From Planctomycetota bacterium (GTDB taxonomy: Bacteria; Planctomycetota; UBA1135; GCA-002686595), in the NCBI GenBank assembly GCA_022446815.1, contig JAKVCD010000002.1, forward strand, positions 62,001 through 126,000: a stretch of DNA of 64,000 bases. The letters are read 5' to 3'. Below the pieces are notes generated by a model that did no database searches, was not told the origin of the DNA, and worked only from the letters and a program-made list of their open reading frames with translations. Shown piece by piece: positions 35,450 through 44,692 of the stretch (positions are counted from its first letter, which is position 1; each line of letters opens with the position of its first letter). A program made the translations under genes and the position numbers.

Positions 35450-36856
35450 ATGAAGATCACCCTCGTCAATCCGCCCAGCCCGCCTGAGTTCCGCGTCAGC
35501 CGCGGACTGATGGGCGGCTTTGGGATGGCGGTGAACCCCGAGCTGCTCTATCCGCCGATCGAGCTGGCTCACGTCGCCGGTGTCTTGGAGGCAGAGGGGC
35601 ACGAGGTCTCCATAGTCGACGGGGACGCGATGGGGCTAGGGCCAGATGGCGCGCTCGACCGCGTGCGCTCTCTAGACCCAGGCTTCGTTTGCATGGACTC
35701 CTCCAGCACCTCCCTGGACCAGGACCTCGCCCTTGCGGGGAGGATCCGGGCAGCGCTGGGGGTCCCTGTGGGGATCTTGGGGTCCCAGGTGACCTTCACG
35801 CCAGGAGAGATCTTTGACGGGGACCACGTGGACGCCGTCGTGAGGGGGGAGCCCGAGTACACCGTCCGCGACCTCGCGCGACGAGCAGCTGAGGGGCGCG
35901 ACTTCAGCGGCGTAGAGGGGATCACCTGGCGGAACTCGTCTGGTGAGATCATCCATGAGGCAGAGCGCGAAAAGATCGGGGACCTCGACGGGCTCCCGCT
36001 CCCGGCACGCCATCTCCTCGACAACAGCCTGTACCACTTCCCTGGCGTCGAGGGTCCGATCACTACGGTCAAGTCCAGCCGTGGATGCCCGCTGGACTGC
36101 TCCTTCTGCGGCTACACGCTCGCGCAGGGGTTGCGGTTCCGCTTCCGCTCGCCAGAGCATGTGCTCGAGGAGCTCGCCGATCTCCATGACAATCACGGGC
36201 TGCGGCACGTCGTCTTCAGGGACCCGATCTTTTCCACTCGCAAAGATCGCGTAGAGGCGATCTGTGACGGCATCCTCGAGCGGGGTCTCAAGCTCGAGTG
36301 GCAATGCGAGACAGCAGTGAAGGTGCTCAGCCGGCCGCTCCTGGAGAAGATGGCCGCTGCTGGCTGCGTTCATATCTCCCTCGGCGTCGAGTCAGGTAAT
36401 GAGGTGATTCAGCGCAAGCACTGCGGTGCGAAGCTCTTGGACCATGACCAGGCGCAGGAGGTCTTTGACGCCTGCCGCGACGTCGGGATTGAGACACGCG
36501 CCTTCTGCATGATCGGCTTCCCTGAGGAGACGCCAGAGATGGTGGGGGACACCCTCGACCTCGTAGAGCGCCTCGACCCTGACCAGGTCCAGTTCTGCGC
36601 TGTCACGGCTTACCCCGGCACGCCGCTCTACGAGATGCTGAGCGGGACGAGAGACTTCGACTACGCGACGATGACTGGCTATCAGGCGCTCGAGGGGAAC
36701 GAGCATATGAGCGCTGCCGAGATCGAGGGCTGGATCCGGCACGCCTACCGTCGCTTCTACCTGCGCCCGAAGAGGCTCCTGCGGGAGCTGTCTCAGCCTG
36801 CGCGGCTCGCTGGCAAGGCCGCGCGCTACTTCACGCTCTTCAACAAGCGCGCCTAG
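35450..36856 (+). CDS. B12-binding domain radical SAM protein
   Basis: The start at ATG 35450 gives MKITLVNPPSPPEFRV, the usual opening of the cobalamin-binding domain (a GTG at 35441 adds three residues); 468 aa. An N-terminal Rossmann-like B12 domain (about residues 1-150) is followed by the radical SAM core with Cys213-x3-Cys217-x2-Cys220 in RGCPLDCSFCGYT, binding a 4Fe-4S cluster that cleaves SAM. Such enzymes often methylate or rearrange unactivated carbons in lipids, peptides or sugars. The substrate is unknown; neighbours (pheT, acs) give no clue. A similar enzyme lies at 57856. Confidence 0.9.
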   Translation: MKITLVNPPSPPEFRVSRGLMGGFGMAVNPELLYPPIELAHVAGVLEAEGHEVSIVDGDAMGLGPDGALDRVRSLDPGFVCMDSSSTSLDQDLALAGRIRAALGVPVGILGSQVTFTPGEIFDGDHVDAVVRGEPEYTVRDLARRAAEGRDFSGVEGITWRNSSGEIIHEAEREKIGDLDGLPLPARHLLDNSLYHFPGVEGPITTVKSSRGCPLDCSFCGYTLAQGLRFRFRSPEHVLEELADLHDNHGLRHVVFRDPIFSTRKDRVEAICDGILERGLKLEWQCETAVKVLSRPLLEKMAAAGCVHISLGVESGNEVIQRKHCGAKLLDHDQAQEVFDACRDVGIETRAFCMIGFPEETPEMVGDTLDLVERLDPDQVQFCAVTAYPGTPLYEMLSGTRDFDYATMTGYQALEGNEHMSAAEIEGWIRHAYRRFYLRPKRLLRELSQPARLAGKAARYFTLFNKRA

Positions 36857-37065
36857 TTGACGCGACCGAGCTCATCGAGGCGCCATGCTGCCTCGGCGCT
36901 CGAGAGAGGCTGATAGGGCTCGGTCCCCAGGTCGATCCAAGTCGTGAGGTCTTGGTTGGGGAAATAGACGAGCGCCCAGGAGTTCCAGCGGTCGAGGATG
37001 CGAGCAGGCTCCCATCCTTCGGTGTCTTTCTCTGCAGTCTCAGGTGTGTGGGTGGGGAAATACAT
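36853..37065 (-). CDS. Small hypothetical protein, 70 aa
   Basis: The frame from ATG 37065 (GTG 37068 just before) encodes a soluble, Trp- and Pro-rich 70-aa protein with segments ARILDRWNSWALVYFPNQDL and PLSSAEAAWRLDELGRV. The composition looks like a real protein, unlike shadow frames. Its stop shares a CTAG palindrome (36853-36856) with the stop of the convergent radical SAM gene, so each gene uses TAG from the same four bases. I recognise no family. It is divergent from acs. Confidence 0.6.
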   Translation of the reverse strand: MYFPTHTPETAEKDTEGWEPARILDRWNSWALVYFPNQDLTTWIDLGTEPYQPLSSAEAAWRLDELGRVN

Positions 37066-37150
37066 CACCCATAAGTCCGGCGATCTGTCCTGAGGGGGGG
37101 CAAGAATGGCTGGTATTCCCGCAGGGGTCCTCAGGGCTTACTCTCTTGCC

Positions 37151-39094
37151 ATGCCTGATATCGACCATGTCCTCACTGAGGACCGCCGCTTCCCCCCGTC
37201 CGCTGAGTTCCAGGCCGTCGCGCGTCTCTCCTCGGAGGAGGAGTATCAGGCGATGCACCGCCGCTCCGTAGATGATCCCGAGGGATTCTGGGGCGAGATG
37301 GCCCAGGAGTTGCCCTGGATCGAGCCTCCCACAGAGGTCTGCGATTGGAGCGGCGCGCCCGTGGCGAAGTGGTTTGGCGGGGGCAAGCTGAACGCCTCCG
37401 CGGTCTGCTTAGATCAGCACCTTGAGGAGCGCGGTGAGAAGACCGCGATCCGATGGGAGGGTGAGCCTGGTGACGTCCGTGAGCTCAGCTACAGGGAGCT
37501 TCACGATGAGGTGGCGCGCTTCGCCGCCGCGCTGAAGTCACGGGGTCTTAAGAAGGGCGATCGGGTCGCGATCTATATGCCCATGATCCCTGAGCTCGCC
37601 GTCGCGGTCCTCGCGTGCGCGCGCGTCGGCGCTGCCCACTCCGTCATCTTCGGTGGTTTCAGCGCGCAGGCGATTCGAGACCGCGTAGAGGATGGCGACT
37701 GCTGCATGGTGATCACGGCTGATGGCGGGTGGCGCCGCGGCAAGGTCTTGCCCCTGAAGCGAGAGGTCGACGCCGCGCTCAACGGTTATGAGGGCGTGCA
37801 CAGCGTCGTCTGCGTGCGTCGCGGTGAGAACGAGGTGGATTGGACCGAGGGGCGCGACTGCTGGTACCACGAGCTCATGGAGGCGGTCACGGAGCCTGCA
37901 GCCCCCGAGCCTATGGACTCTGAGGACGTGCTCTTCCTGCTCTACACCTCAGGTTCGACTGGCAAACCCAAGGGCATCGTTCACACCACAGCGGGTTACA
38001 TGCTCGGCGCATACCTCACCACCAAGTACGTCTTTGACCTGCAAGAGGATGACGTCTACTGGTGCACCGCAGATGTGGGTTGGATCACAGGTCACAGCTA
38101 CATCGTCTATGGCCCACTCGCGAACGGCGCGACCATCGTGATGTATGAGGGCGCGCCGACGACCCCGCACCCTGGCCGCTTCTGGGAGCTCTGTGAGAGG
38201 CACGGCGTGACGGTCTTCTACACCGCCCCGACGGCGATCCGGACCTTCATGCGCTTGGGGGATGAGCACATCGAGAAGCACGACCTCAGCAAGCTCCGGC
38301 TGCTCGGCTCGGTGGGCGAGCCGATCAACCCTGAGGCCTGGATGTGGTACCACCGCCTCATCGGCGGCGAGCGTTGCCCGATCGTTGACACCTGGTGGCA
38401 GACCGAGACCGGCGGGATCATGATCACTCCGCTGCCGGGAGTGCAGGTGACAAAGCCGGGCTCTGCGACGCGACCCTTCTTTGGGGTGGACGCGGCGATT
38501 GTTGATGAGGAGGGCGAGCCTGTGGAGGATGGTAAGGGGGGTTACCTCGTCATCCGGAAGCCTTGGCCCGGGATGCTCCGGGGTATCTGGGGGGACATGG
38601 AGCGCTATGAGGAGACCTACTGGTCCAAGTTCCCTGGGATGTACTTCCCTGGCGACGGCGCCGTGAAGGACGAGGACGGTTGCTTCTGGATCCTGGGGCG
38701 CGTAGATGACGTCCTCAACATCTCGGGTCACCGTCTCTCGACGATGGAGGTGGAGAGCGCCCTCGTCTCACACCCCGGCGTCGCCGAGGCCGCCGTCGTG
38801 GGGCGGCCAGATGAGGTCACAGGGGAGGCGATCTGCGCCTTCGTGACTCCGCGCGCTGAGGTCGCCGACCCAGGCGCGCTGGAGCGGGAGCTCGTCGAGC
38901 ATGTCGCGGCAGAGATCGGGAAGCTCGCGCGGCCGCAAGAGATTCGCTTCACCAACGCGCTCCCTAAGACGCGCAGCGGGAAGATCATGCGGCGCTTGCT
39001 ACGCGACATCGCCAAGGGAGCCGAGATCGCGGGAGATACGACCACGCTCGAGGACTACACGGTCCTAGCTAAGCTTCGCGGCGAAGAGGAGTGA
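37151..39094 (+). CDS. acs: Acetyl-CoA synthetase
   Basis: Acs activates acetate to acetyl-CoA through acetyl-AMP. It is 647 aa from ATG 37151; an ATG at 37106 would add 15 residues and neither start has a clear ribosome site. It has the AMP-binding loop [11 protein letters not shown] (about residue 265), TWWQTETGG and the C-terminal RSGKIMRR, whose Lys (about residue 611) is the known acetylation site that inactivates the enzyme in other bacteria. The length is normal. The convergent epimerase gene follows after a perfect hairpin. Confidence 0.96.
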   Translation: MPDIDHVLTEDRRFPPSAEFQAVARLSSEEEYQAMHRRSVDDPEGFWGEMAQELPWIEPPTEVCDWSGAPVAKWFGGGKLNASAVCLDQHLEERGEKTAIRWEGEPGDVRELSYRELHDEVARFAAALKSRGLKKGDRVAIYMPMIPELAVAVLACARVGAAHSVIFGGFSAQAIRDRVEDGDCCMVITADGGWRRGKVLPLKREVDAALNGYEGVHSVVCVRRGENEVDWTEGRDCWYHELMEAVTEPAAPEPMDSEDVLFLLYTSGSTGKPKGIVHTTAGYMLGAYLTTKYVFDLQEDDVYWCTADVGWITGHSYIVYGPLANGATIVMYEGAPTTPHPGRFWELCERHGVTVFYTAPTAIRTFMRLGDEHIEKHDLSKLRLLGSVGEPINPEAWMWYHRLIGGERCPIVDTWWQTETGGIMITPLPGVQVTKPGSATRPFFGVDAAIVDEEGEPVEDGKGGYLVIRKPWPGMLRGIWGDMERYEETYWSKFPGMYFPGDGAVKDEDGCFWILGRVDDVLNISGHRLSTMEVESALVSHPGVAEAAVVGRPDEVTGEAICAFVTPRAEVADPGALERELVEHVAAEIGKLARPQEIRFTNALPKTRSGKIMRRLLRDIAKGAEIAGDTTTLEDYTVLAKLRGEEE

Positions 39095-39096
39095 GC

Positions 39097-39116
39097 GCTC
39101 GCGAGGGGTCGCGAGC
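39097..39116. terminator. Bidirectional terminator between acs and epimerase gene
   Basis: GCTCGCGA (39097-39104) and TCGCGAGC (39109-39116) form a perfect 8-bp stem with loop GGGG. It begins 3 bp after the acs stop and ends 7 bp before the stop of the convergent minus-strand gene. The position fits a shared transcript end; T-runs are weak on both sides. Confidence 0.55.
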
Positions 39117-39122
39117 TGGCCT

Positions 39123-40052
39123 TCACTCTCGCCACCAGTCGCCGCTCGCGACCTCGCGGATCCCCTCGTCGTAGCTGCGTGGGGTCCAGCCAAGCTCTTC
39201 GACGGCGTTGGTGATGTTGTGCTCATGGTGGAGCATGAAGTAGGCCGATGCGCGGCGGTCTTCGGTGACATCCGTAAAGAGGCCTTTCAGGAAGATCAGC
39301 CGGTCAGCCCAGGTCTTAGAGATGTTTCGCCTGCGGACGCGTCCGTCGACCGCGGAGATCGTGGCGTCTAGGAAGCGGTTGTAGGGGATGCCCTCGGGGC
39401 CAGCGAGCTCGTAGCAGCAGTCTACGCCGCGCTCGAAGTCGAAGAAGCGCATGACCGCGTCGACTACGTCATCGACATGGACAGGGTTGATCATGCTCTT
39501 GCCGTCGTGGGGGACCCAGATGGTGCCCTTCTCTTCGGCGCACTTTCGGAGGAGGGGCGCGGTGTGGCGCATGTCCCCCTTGCCGTAGACGAGGGTGGGG
39601 CGGAAGGAGGTCCAGTTGATCCCGCAGCCACGAATGAGCTTCTCTTGGATCCGCTTGGTGTCGCGATAGTAGCTGTAGACGGGAGCGCCGATGACCGCCG
39701 AGGAGACGACCCACACCTCAAATCCGCTCGAGCCGCTGTGTCCACAGCGCTCAGCCTCAGCGATGAGCGCCTCTGTCCCACCGATGTTGACGGCGCGCAT
39801 CTCTTCATCGTTGAGGTGGTCGTGGGCGCTGGCGAGGTGGATCAAGAGGTCGCAGCCCTCGAGGAAGCCCTCGAGGCTGTTTGGGTCTGAGAGGTCCCCG
39901 ATGAAGAGCTCAGGGGTCTTCCCATCGACGCTCGGGGCGGCCTCCTCTCGGCCAGGGCGGATGAGCAGTCGGAGCTCGTGACCTGCGTCCACGAGGGCGC
40001 GAGTGAGATAGCCTCCAATGAAGCCGGTAGATCCTGTGAGGGCGATTCGCAT
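39123..40052 (-). CDS. NAD-dependent epimerase/dehydratase (extended SDR)
   Basis: This 309-aa protein starts at ATG 40052. The N-terminal NAD(P) motif is TGSTGFIGGYL (residues 6-16). The catalytic YxxxK is in YSYYRDTKRIQEKL, with a preceding Ser in VVSSAVIG. Other family features are LIHLASAHDHLNDEEMRAVNIGGTEALI and NPVHVDDVVDAVMRFFDFERG. It belongs to the NDP-sugar epimerase/reductase group; the exact substrate cannot be read. It stands alone between acs and a phosphorylase-like gene and may supply a sugar precursor for the glycan locus that follows. Confidence 0.88.
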   Translation of the reverse strand: MRIALTGSTGFIGGYLTRALVDAGHELRLLIRPGREEAAPSVDGKTPELFIGDLSDPNSLEGFLEGCDLLIHLASAHDHLNDEEMRAVNIGGTEALIAEAERCGHSGSSGFEVWVVSSAVIGAPVYSYYRDTKRIQEKLIRGCGINWTSFRPTLVYGKGDMRHTAPLLRKCAEEKGTIWVPHDGKSMINPVHVDDVVDAVMRFFDFERGVDCCYELAGPEGIPYNRFLDATISAVDGRVRRRNISKTWADRLIFLKGLFTDVTEDRRASAYFMLHHEHNITNAVEELGWTPRSYDEGIREVASGDWWRE

Positions 40053-40139
40053 AGGTGGTCAGGATAGCGGCTCGAGGGTCGAAGAGCATCTAGAGAGCGG
40101 GGCTGCTCTGACCTCCTCTTGGACCAAGGACACTCCTAG

Positions 40140-40808
40140 TTGACAGCTACATCAGACCAACGCAGCGGAGCCCTCGGGCTGATCTGTGCCCTCTCTGGCG
40201 AGCTCGGCCCTTGGGCTGGGCGAGGGGAGCCTCTGGCCGACCCGGGCGGGGTCTCCCTCCGTCGCATTACCGAGGAAGAGCAGGAGCTCTTCACGTGCGT
40301 CTCTGGGGTGGGTAAGGTCGCTGCTGCTCGTGGAGCCGAGGCGCTCCTTCGCGCGGGTGCGACGAGGGGACTTCTCGTGGTTGGCACCTGCGGGGCGCTG
40401 ACTCAGGGCCTGGAGATAGGCGACCTCGTGCACTGTGAGCGAGCTGTGCAGGCCGATCTTGGGCTCGAAGGGGGCCATGAGGTCCGACCCGGCAGAGATC
40501 TCCTCGAGGCCTGGGAGGCGCTTGTTGAGGGCCCCCGATGTGACTACCTCACGGCTGACCGGGCAGTGATGAGCCCCTGGAGGCGCCTGAGAGCTCGCCG
40601 TTGGATCCAAGGGGCCGCTGTGGCCGATATGGAGACAGCCGCCATTGGTGCGGTCTCAGAGGCTTGGGGAATCCCATGGGCGGCTCTGAGGGCCGTCACA
40701 GACCGCGCAGGGTGGGGTTCCGAGCGTTCGTTCAAAAAACGCTATCCAGTAGAGGCGGGGCGTGCTGCCGATACCGTGAAGGGGCTCCTCGCCCAGATGA
40801 GGGCATGA
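40140..40808 (+). CDS. Nucleoside phosphorylase / nucleosidase superfamily protein
   Basis: This 222-aa protein starts at TTG 40140 with AAGGA nine bases upstream. The fold markers are LGLICALSGELGPW at the start, a strand/loop GTCGALTQGLEIGDLVHC (about residues 80-97) and DMETAAIGAVSEAWGIPWAALRAVTDRAG near residues 160-190, where ME and D are the nucleoside-binding and catalytic residues of MTA/SAH nucleosidases. It probably splits a nucleoside or an adenosyl-lipid; hopanoid-type HpnG enzymes look similar. The substrate is unresolved. Confidence 0.75.
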   Translation: MTATSDQRSGALGLICALSGELGPWAGRGEPLADPGGVSLRRITEEEQELFTCVSGVGKVAAARGAEALLRAGATRGLLVVGTCGALTQGLEIGDLVHCERAVQADLGLEGGHEVRPGRDLLEAWEALVEGPRCDYLTADRAVMSPWRRLRARRWIQGAAVADMETAAIGAVSEAWGIPWAALRAVTDRAGWGSERSFKKRYPVEAGRAADTVKGLLAQMRA

Positions 40809-40899
40809 TCCGGGCTCCTTTTTTTCTCCAACTCGGACCCAGATCCGCTTAAACCCCCCTCATAAACCACGAAAGGCCCTCCAAGCCCCCACACTGGCC

Positions 40900-42411
40900 A
40901 TGACCGCTCTAGGCACCTTCTTCCGCCGCAACTACCAGCCTCTGCTGCTTTCCATTCAGGTCTTTGTCGACCTGGCTGTGATGCAGCTGGCCTGTTGGAG
41001 CGCGTTTTGGGTCGGGGGTAAGTTCGGGAGCGTCCGGCTGGAGGGTCCTGAGTTTTATGACGATGTGCGGCTCTACGTTCAGGTCTTTGCGTGGATCTGC
41101 GCGGTCTGCTTGGTGTGCTTCCACTCTCTGAGGCTCTATAGCCCGGTCAAGAGCCTCCTCAATTACGAGGAGTTCAAGGGGATCCTGAAGGGGACAGTGG
41201 TCGCCTTCTTTGTCTTCTTCACACTCGTCCTCCTCCTGCAGCACTCTGAGCAGGATCTGCTCGAGACGACCGGCGTTGAGAGGACCCTCCTTGAGCTGCT
41301 CCACGCTGGCTTCGCCTACGTTGAGGTCCCGTTCAAGACTGAGAGCCCCTCGAGGATCACTATGGTCCTCGCTTTCGTGTTCATCCTCATGTTCACGATG
41401 GTGAGCCGCTTCCTCTCCTTCAAATACATCCAGCGTCTGCACCGCCTCGGTATCGGCAACCGCAACGCGCTGATCTACGGCGCCGGTGAGTGCGGCATGC
41501 TCCTGCAGCGCAAGCTCGCGCTGGTTCCGACCCTCGGCCTCAACCTCGCCGGATTTATCGACGACGACGCGGAGCGGAAGGGGAAGGTCTTTGGGAAGCA
41601 TGAGGTCCTCGGCGGTTTCGAGGACTTAGAGGAGGTCGTGGCCTTGAATAAGATCTCCGAGGTCTTCGTCGCGTTGCCTTCGGCGGCAGAGGAGCGGATC
41701 GTTGAGATTGCAGAGCGCTTGCGGGATCTGGGTGTCCATCACCACGTTGTTCCGCGCTTCTATCACTTGGTAAGGCACCGGGTTCGCTTCTCATCACTTG
41801 ACTCTGTGCCGCTCTTCACTCGCTACGAGAAGAGTGACTCCTACTTTTACCTCATCGCGAAGCGACTCTTCGACATCGTGTTCTCGTTGGCCGTCCTCAT
41901 CGTCGCGAGCCCCGTATTCTTGATCTCTGCCATCTTGATCAAGAGGGAAAGCGCTGGGCCTGTGTTCTTTATGCAGGAGCGGATAGGTCTCAACGGGCGC
42001 CCCTTCCGGATGATCAAGTTCCGGACGATGCATCAGGAGGCGAGCGGCGACGCGCCCACTCCGAGCTCCCCTTACGACTCTCGAATCACCCGAATCGGTC
42101 GCTACCTAAGGCGCTACAGCCTCGATGAGTTTCCGCAGTTCTTCAACGTGCTATGCGGGGAGATGAGCGTGGTCGGTCCGCGTCCCGAGATGTCCTTTAT
42201 CGTCGACGGGTATGGGCCGATGGAGCGCGAGCGGCTTACGGTGAAGCCTGGTATCACTGGGCTCTGGCAGATCTCCTATTTTCGCCAGGGCGCCATCCAC
42301 GAGAACCTTGAGTACGACCTGTTCTATATCGAGAACAAGTCCATGCTGCTCGACTTCGTGATCATCTCGCTCACTGGCTTCGCAGTGATGAAGGGGACCG
42401 GTGCCTACTGA
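40900..42411 (+). CDS. Exopolysaccharide polyprenyl glycosylphosphotransferase (WbaP/WcaJ type)
   Basis: This enzyme moves a sugar-1-phosphate from UDP-sugar to undecaprenyl phosphate, starting glycan synthesis on the inner membrane. It has 503 aa. About four N-terminal transmembrane helices lie within residues 10-185. A Rossmann-like domain follows (IYGAGECGMLLQRKL, about residue 190), then another helix, then the catalytic bacterial sugar transferase domain with KRLFDIVFSLAVL, MIKFRTM, SLDEFPQFFNVL and VGPRPEM. This is the first gene of the surface-glycan locus and overlaps the next glycosyltransferase by 11 bases. Confidence 0.95.
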   Translation: MTALGTFFRRNYQPLLLSIQVFVDLAVMQLACWSAFWVGGKFGSVRLEGPEFYDDVRLYVQVFAWICAVCLVCFHSLRLYSPVKSLLNYEEFKGILKGTVVAFFVFFTLVLLLQHSEQDLLETTGVERTLLELLHAGFAYVEVPFKTESPSRITMVLAFVFILMFTMVSRFLSFKYIQRLHRLGIGNRNALIYGAGECGMLLQRKLALVPTLGLNLAGFIDDDAERKGKVFGKHEVLGGFEDLEEVVALNKISEVFVALPSAAEERIVEIAERLRDLGVHHHVVPRFYHLVRHRVRFSSLDSVPLFTRYEKSDSYFYLIAKRLFDIVFSLAVLIVASPVFLISAILIKRESAGPVFFMQERIGLNGRPFRMIKFRTMHQEASGDAPTPSSPYDSRITRIGRYLRRYSLDEFPQFFNVLCGEMSVVGPRPEMSFIVDGYGPMERERLTVKPGITGLWQISYFRQGAIHENLEYDLFYIENKSMLLDFVIISLTGFAVMKGTGAY

Positions 42412-43558
42412 GGATGGCGCTGCGACTGGGAGGCGCGTCCTCCAGGTCATGGAGTGCACGATCGGGGGTACTCGGCGGCACCTAGGCGACATCACCCGCG
42501 GCCTGTTAGAGCGAGGCTGGGAGGTGCACCTGGCTGTATCAGCGCTCAGGACGCCGGGCTTTCGTGAGGACCTCTCTGAGCTCGCAGCGGCTGGCGCTCA
42601 CATTCATGAGATCCCGATGGTTCGAGAGCTCTCTCTCTCGAAGGATCGCGCTCACAGCGCCGAGCTGACCCGATTGATCCGGGAGCTCCAGCCCGACCTC
42701 GTCCACACTCACAGCTCGAAGGCGGGCGCGCTGGGGCGCCGCGCCGCTCGTGCCGCAGGTTGTGATGCCGTCGTTCATACACCACACACCTACTCTTTTC
42801 TTTTTGGAGAGATGTTTGGTCCGCTCAAGCGCTGGATCTTTAAGCAGGTAGAGCGTCGCCTCTCAAGGATGGCCAAGCTCGTCGTTGCTGTGAGTGAGAG
42901 TGAGGCGAAGACCATGTGTGCGAGCGGGGTGGTCGATCCAGGACAGGTACGAGTGGTCGCGAACGGAATAGACCCGGCGCCCTATATGCGCGCAGAGCCT
43001 AAGGCTCCCTTGGGCTCGGACGGAGGACGTCTGAAGGCCCTGGTCTGTGGGCTCTTGAACGTAGCCAAGGGGCAAGACCTAGCCATCGCAGCGCTCGCTC
43101 AGCCTGGCTGTGAGGGGGTCGAGCTCTGGATCGCCGGCGAGGGAGAGGAGCTCCAAAGCCTCGAGCGCCTCGCCGAGTCGCTTGGTGTCGCTGATCGCGT
43201 CCTCTTCCTGGGTCATCGCGAGGACGTGCCCGAGCTGATGCGGGGAGCGGAGCTCTTGCTTCTGCCCTCGCGGTGGGAGGGGATGCCTTATGTCGTCCTA
43301 GAGGGGGCAGCCGCTGGTCTCCCAGTGCTAGGCACCCCGGTCGATGGAGCTCGAGAGCTGTTAGAGGGTGGGCAGCGCGGCTGGATCGCGAACGAAGCCA
43401 GCGTCGAGGCTGTCGGTGCCGCGCTGAGGGAGGTTGCAGCCGCCCCTCAGGAGGAGCGCGCCGCCCGAGCTGAGCGCGCTCGCGCATGGGTGCTGGAACG
43501 GCACGCGCTAGGACGCATGATGGATGACCTAGAGGCGGTCTATAGCGAGCTGCTCTAG
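42401..43558 (+). CDS. Glycosyltransferase family 4
   Basis: This 385-aa protein starts at GTG 42401, inside the end of the preceding gene. It is a GT-B fold with N-terminal QVMECTIGGTRRHLGDI and LVHTHSSKAGALGRRAA, and a C-terminal nucleotide-sugar domain with the EX7E motif in SRWEGMPYVVLEGAAAGLPVLGTP. It would add a sugar from an activated donor to the lipid-linked glycan at the cytoplasmic face. As the second gene of the locus it is a candidate for the second sugar. Confidence 0.9.
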   Translation: MPTEDGAATGRRVLQVMECTIGGTRRHLGDITRGLLERGWEVHLAVSALRTPGFREDLSELAAAGAHIHEIPMVRELSLSKDRAHSAELTRLIRELQPDLVHTHSSKAGALGRRAARAAGCDAVVHTPHTYSFLFGEMFGPLKRWIFKQVERRLSRMAKLVVAVSESEAKTMCASGVVDPGQVRVVANGIDPAPYMRAEPKAPLGSDGGRLKALVCGLLNVAKGQDLAIAALAQPGCEGVELWIAGEGEELQSLERLAESLGVADRVLFLGHREDVPELMRGAELLLLPSRWEGMPYVVLEGAAAGLPVLGTPVDGARELLEGGQRGWIANEASVEAVGAALREVAAAPQEERAARAERARAWVLERHALGRMMDDLEAVYSELL

Positions 43559-43583
43559 GCTCTAAGGCCGCGGGCTCACCTTC

Positions 43584-44690
43584 ATGCGAATCCTCCACGT
43601 GATCACGACCCTGGATGTAGGCGGCGCAGAGATGCACCTCCTCCAACAGGTCACCGGGCAGTGCGCTCGAGGGCATCAGGTCCGCGTCGCTTGGCTGAAA
43701 GGGGAGGGGCGCCTCGCGAGTGACTTCGAGCGAGCGGGTGCGAAGATCGCCGGTCGCTGCGGGCCGCTCAAGCTCATTCGGGAGCTGCGCGGCGCTGAGC
43801 TCGTCCACTCGCACCTGCTCAAGGCAGACGCGCTGACAGCGGTCTGCGCCAAGCTCAGCGGGAGGGCTGATCGACTCGTCTCTGGTAAGCACAACGACGA
43901 GCGCGCGCTCCTGAATCCATGGATCTCCCGCGTGCATGGCGTCCTCGGAAACATCCCCCGGCGCACCATAGCGCTCTCAGATCACGTCGCTAGATTTGTC
44001 GAAGAGCACGGCCGGGTCGAGCCAGCGCGGATGCGTCGGGTCTACTATGGGATTGATCCGACCCCCTTTGAGGAGGCTGGGCGTCGCCGTGAAGAGCACC
44101 GCGCAGACGTGAGACGCGAGTTCGGTTTCAGCGCTAGTGACCCCGTCTTTATCTGTGTCGCGCGATTCGCGCCGCAGAAGGCGCACGACGTCTTGCTCGA
44201 AGCCTTCGCGTGTGCCCGAGAGGCGGTCAGCGGCTCAATTAGGCCGCGCCTGCTGCTCGTCGGCGATGACCCCTTCGGTGATGGTCGTCAGCGGGCAGAG
44301 GCCTGGGCGGCAGAGCGCTCTCTCGGTGATGACTGCGTCTTTTGCGGTATCCGTAGAGACGTCCCGCGGCTCATGGCTGCTAGCGACGTCTTCGTCATGA
44401 GCTCGCTGTGGGAGGGCCTCGGCCTCGTCTTTCTAGAGTCTATGTCGATGGGGCTGCCTGTTCTCGGGAGCCGGGTCTCTGCTATCCCAGAGGTCGTGAC
44501 AGAGGGGGAGACGGGGCTCCTCGTACCCCCAGGGGACCCTGTCGCCTTAGCGGCTGGTATGGAGCAGCTGATTCAGGATCGGGAGCTCCTAGAGCGACTC
44601 CAGGGGGCAGGACCCGGTATGGTGCGTGATCGCTTCTCGCTGGACCGTATGGTGGAGGAGACGCTCGCCATCTACGAGGAGCTCCTCTAG
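43584..44690 (+). CDS. Glycosyltransferase family 4
   Basis: This is a 368-aa GT-B glycosyltransferase. The N-terminus TTLDVGGAEMHLLQQV is the acceptor-side Gly-rich loop, LVHSHLLKADALTAVCAKL follows, and the donor domain has VARFAPQKAHDVLLEAF and the EX7E motif in SLWEGLGLVFLESMSMGLPVLGS. It follows the previous glycosyltransferase by 25 bp and is followed 2 bp later by truD, so these are probably one transcript. The sugar is unknown. Confidence 0.92.
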   Translation: MRILHVITTLDVGGAEMHLLQQVTGQCARGHQVRVAWLKGEGRLASDFERAGAKIAGRCGPLKLIRELRGAELVHSHLLKADALTAVCAKLSGRADRLVSGKHNDERALLNPWISRVHGVLGNIPRRTIALSDHVARFVEEHGRVEPARMRRVYYGIDPTPFEEAGRRREEHRADVRREFGFSASDPVFICVARFAPQKAHDVLLEAFACAREAVSGSIRPRLLLVGDDPFGDGRQRAEAWAAERSLGDDCVFCGIRRDVPRLMAASDVFVMSSLWEGLGLVFLESMSMGLPVLGSRVSAIPEVVTEGETGLLVPPGDPVALAAGMEQLIQDRELLERLQGAGPGMVRDRFSLDRMVEETLAIYEELL

Positions 44691-44692
44691 GC

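Noticed and set aside
42999-43937. 312-codon minus-strand frame across two glycosyltransferase genes
   Set aside because: It spans the junction of two real genes in antisense and has Arg/Pro/Ala low-complexity composition.
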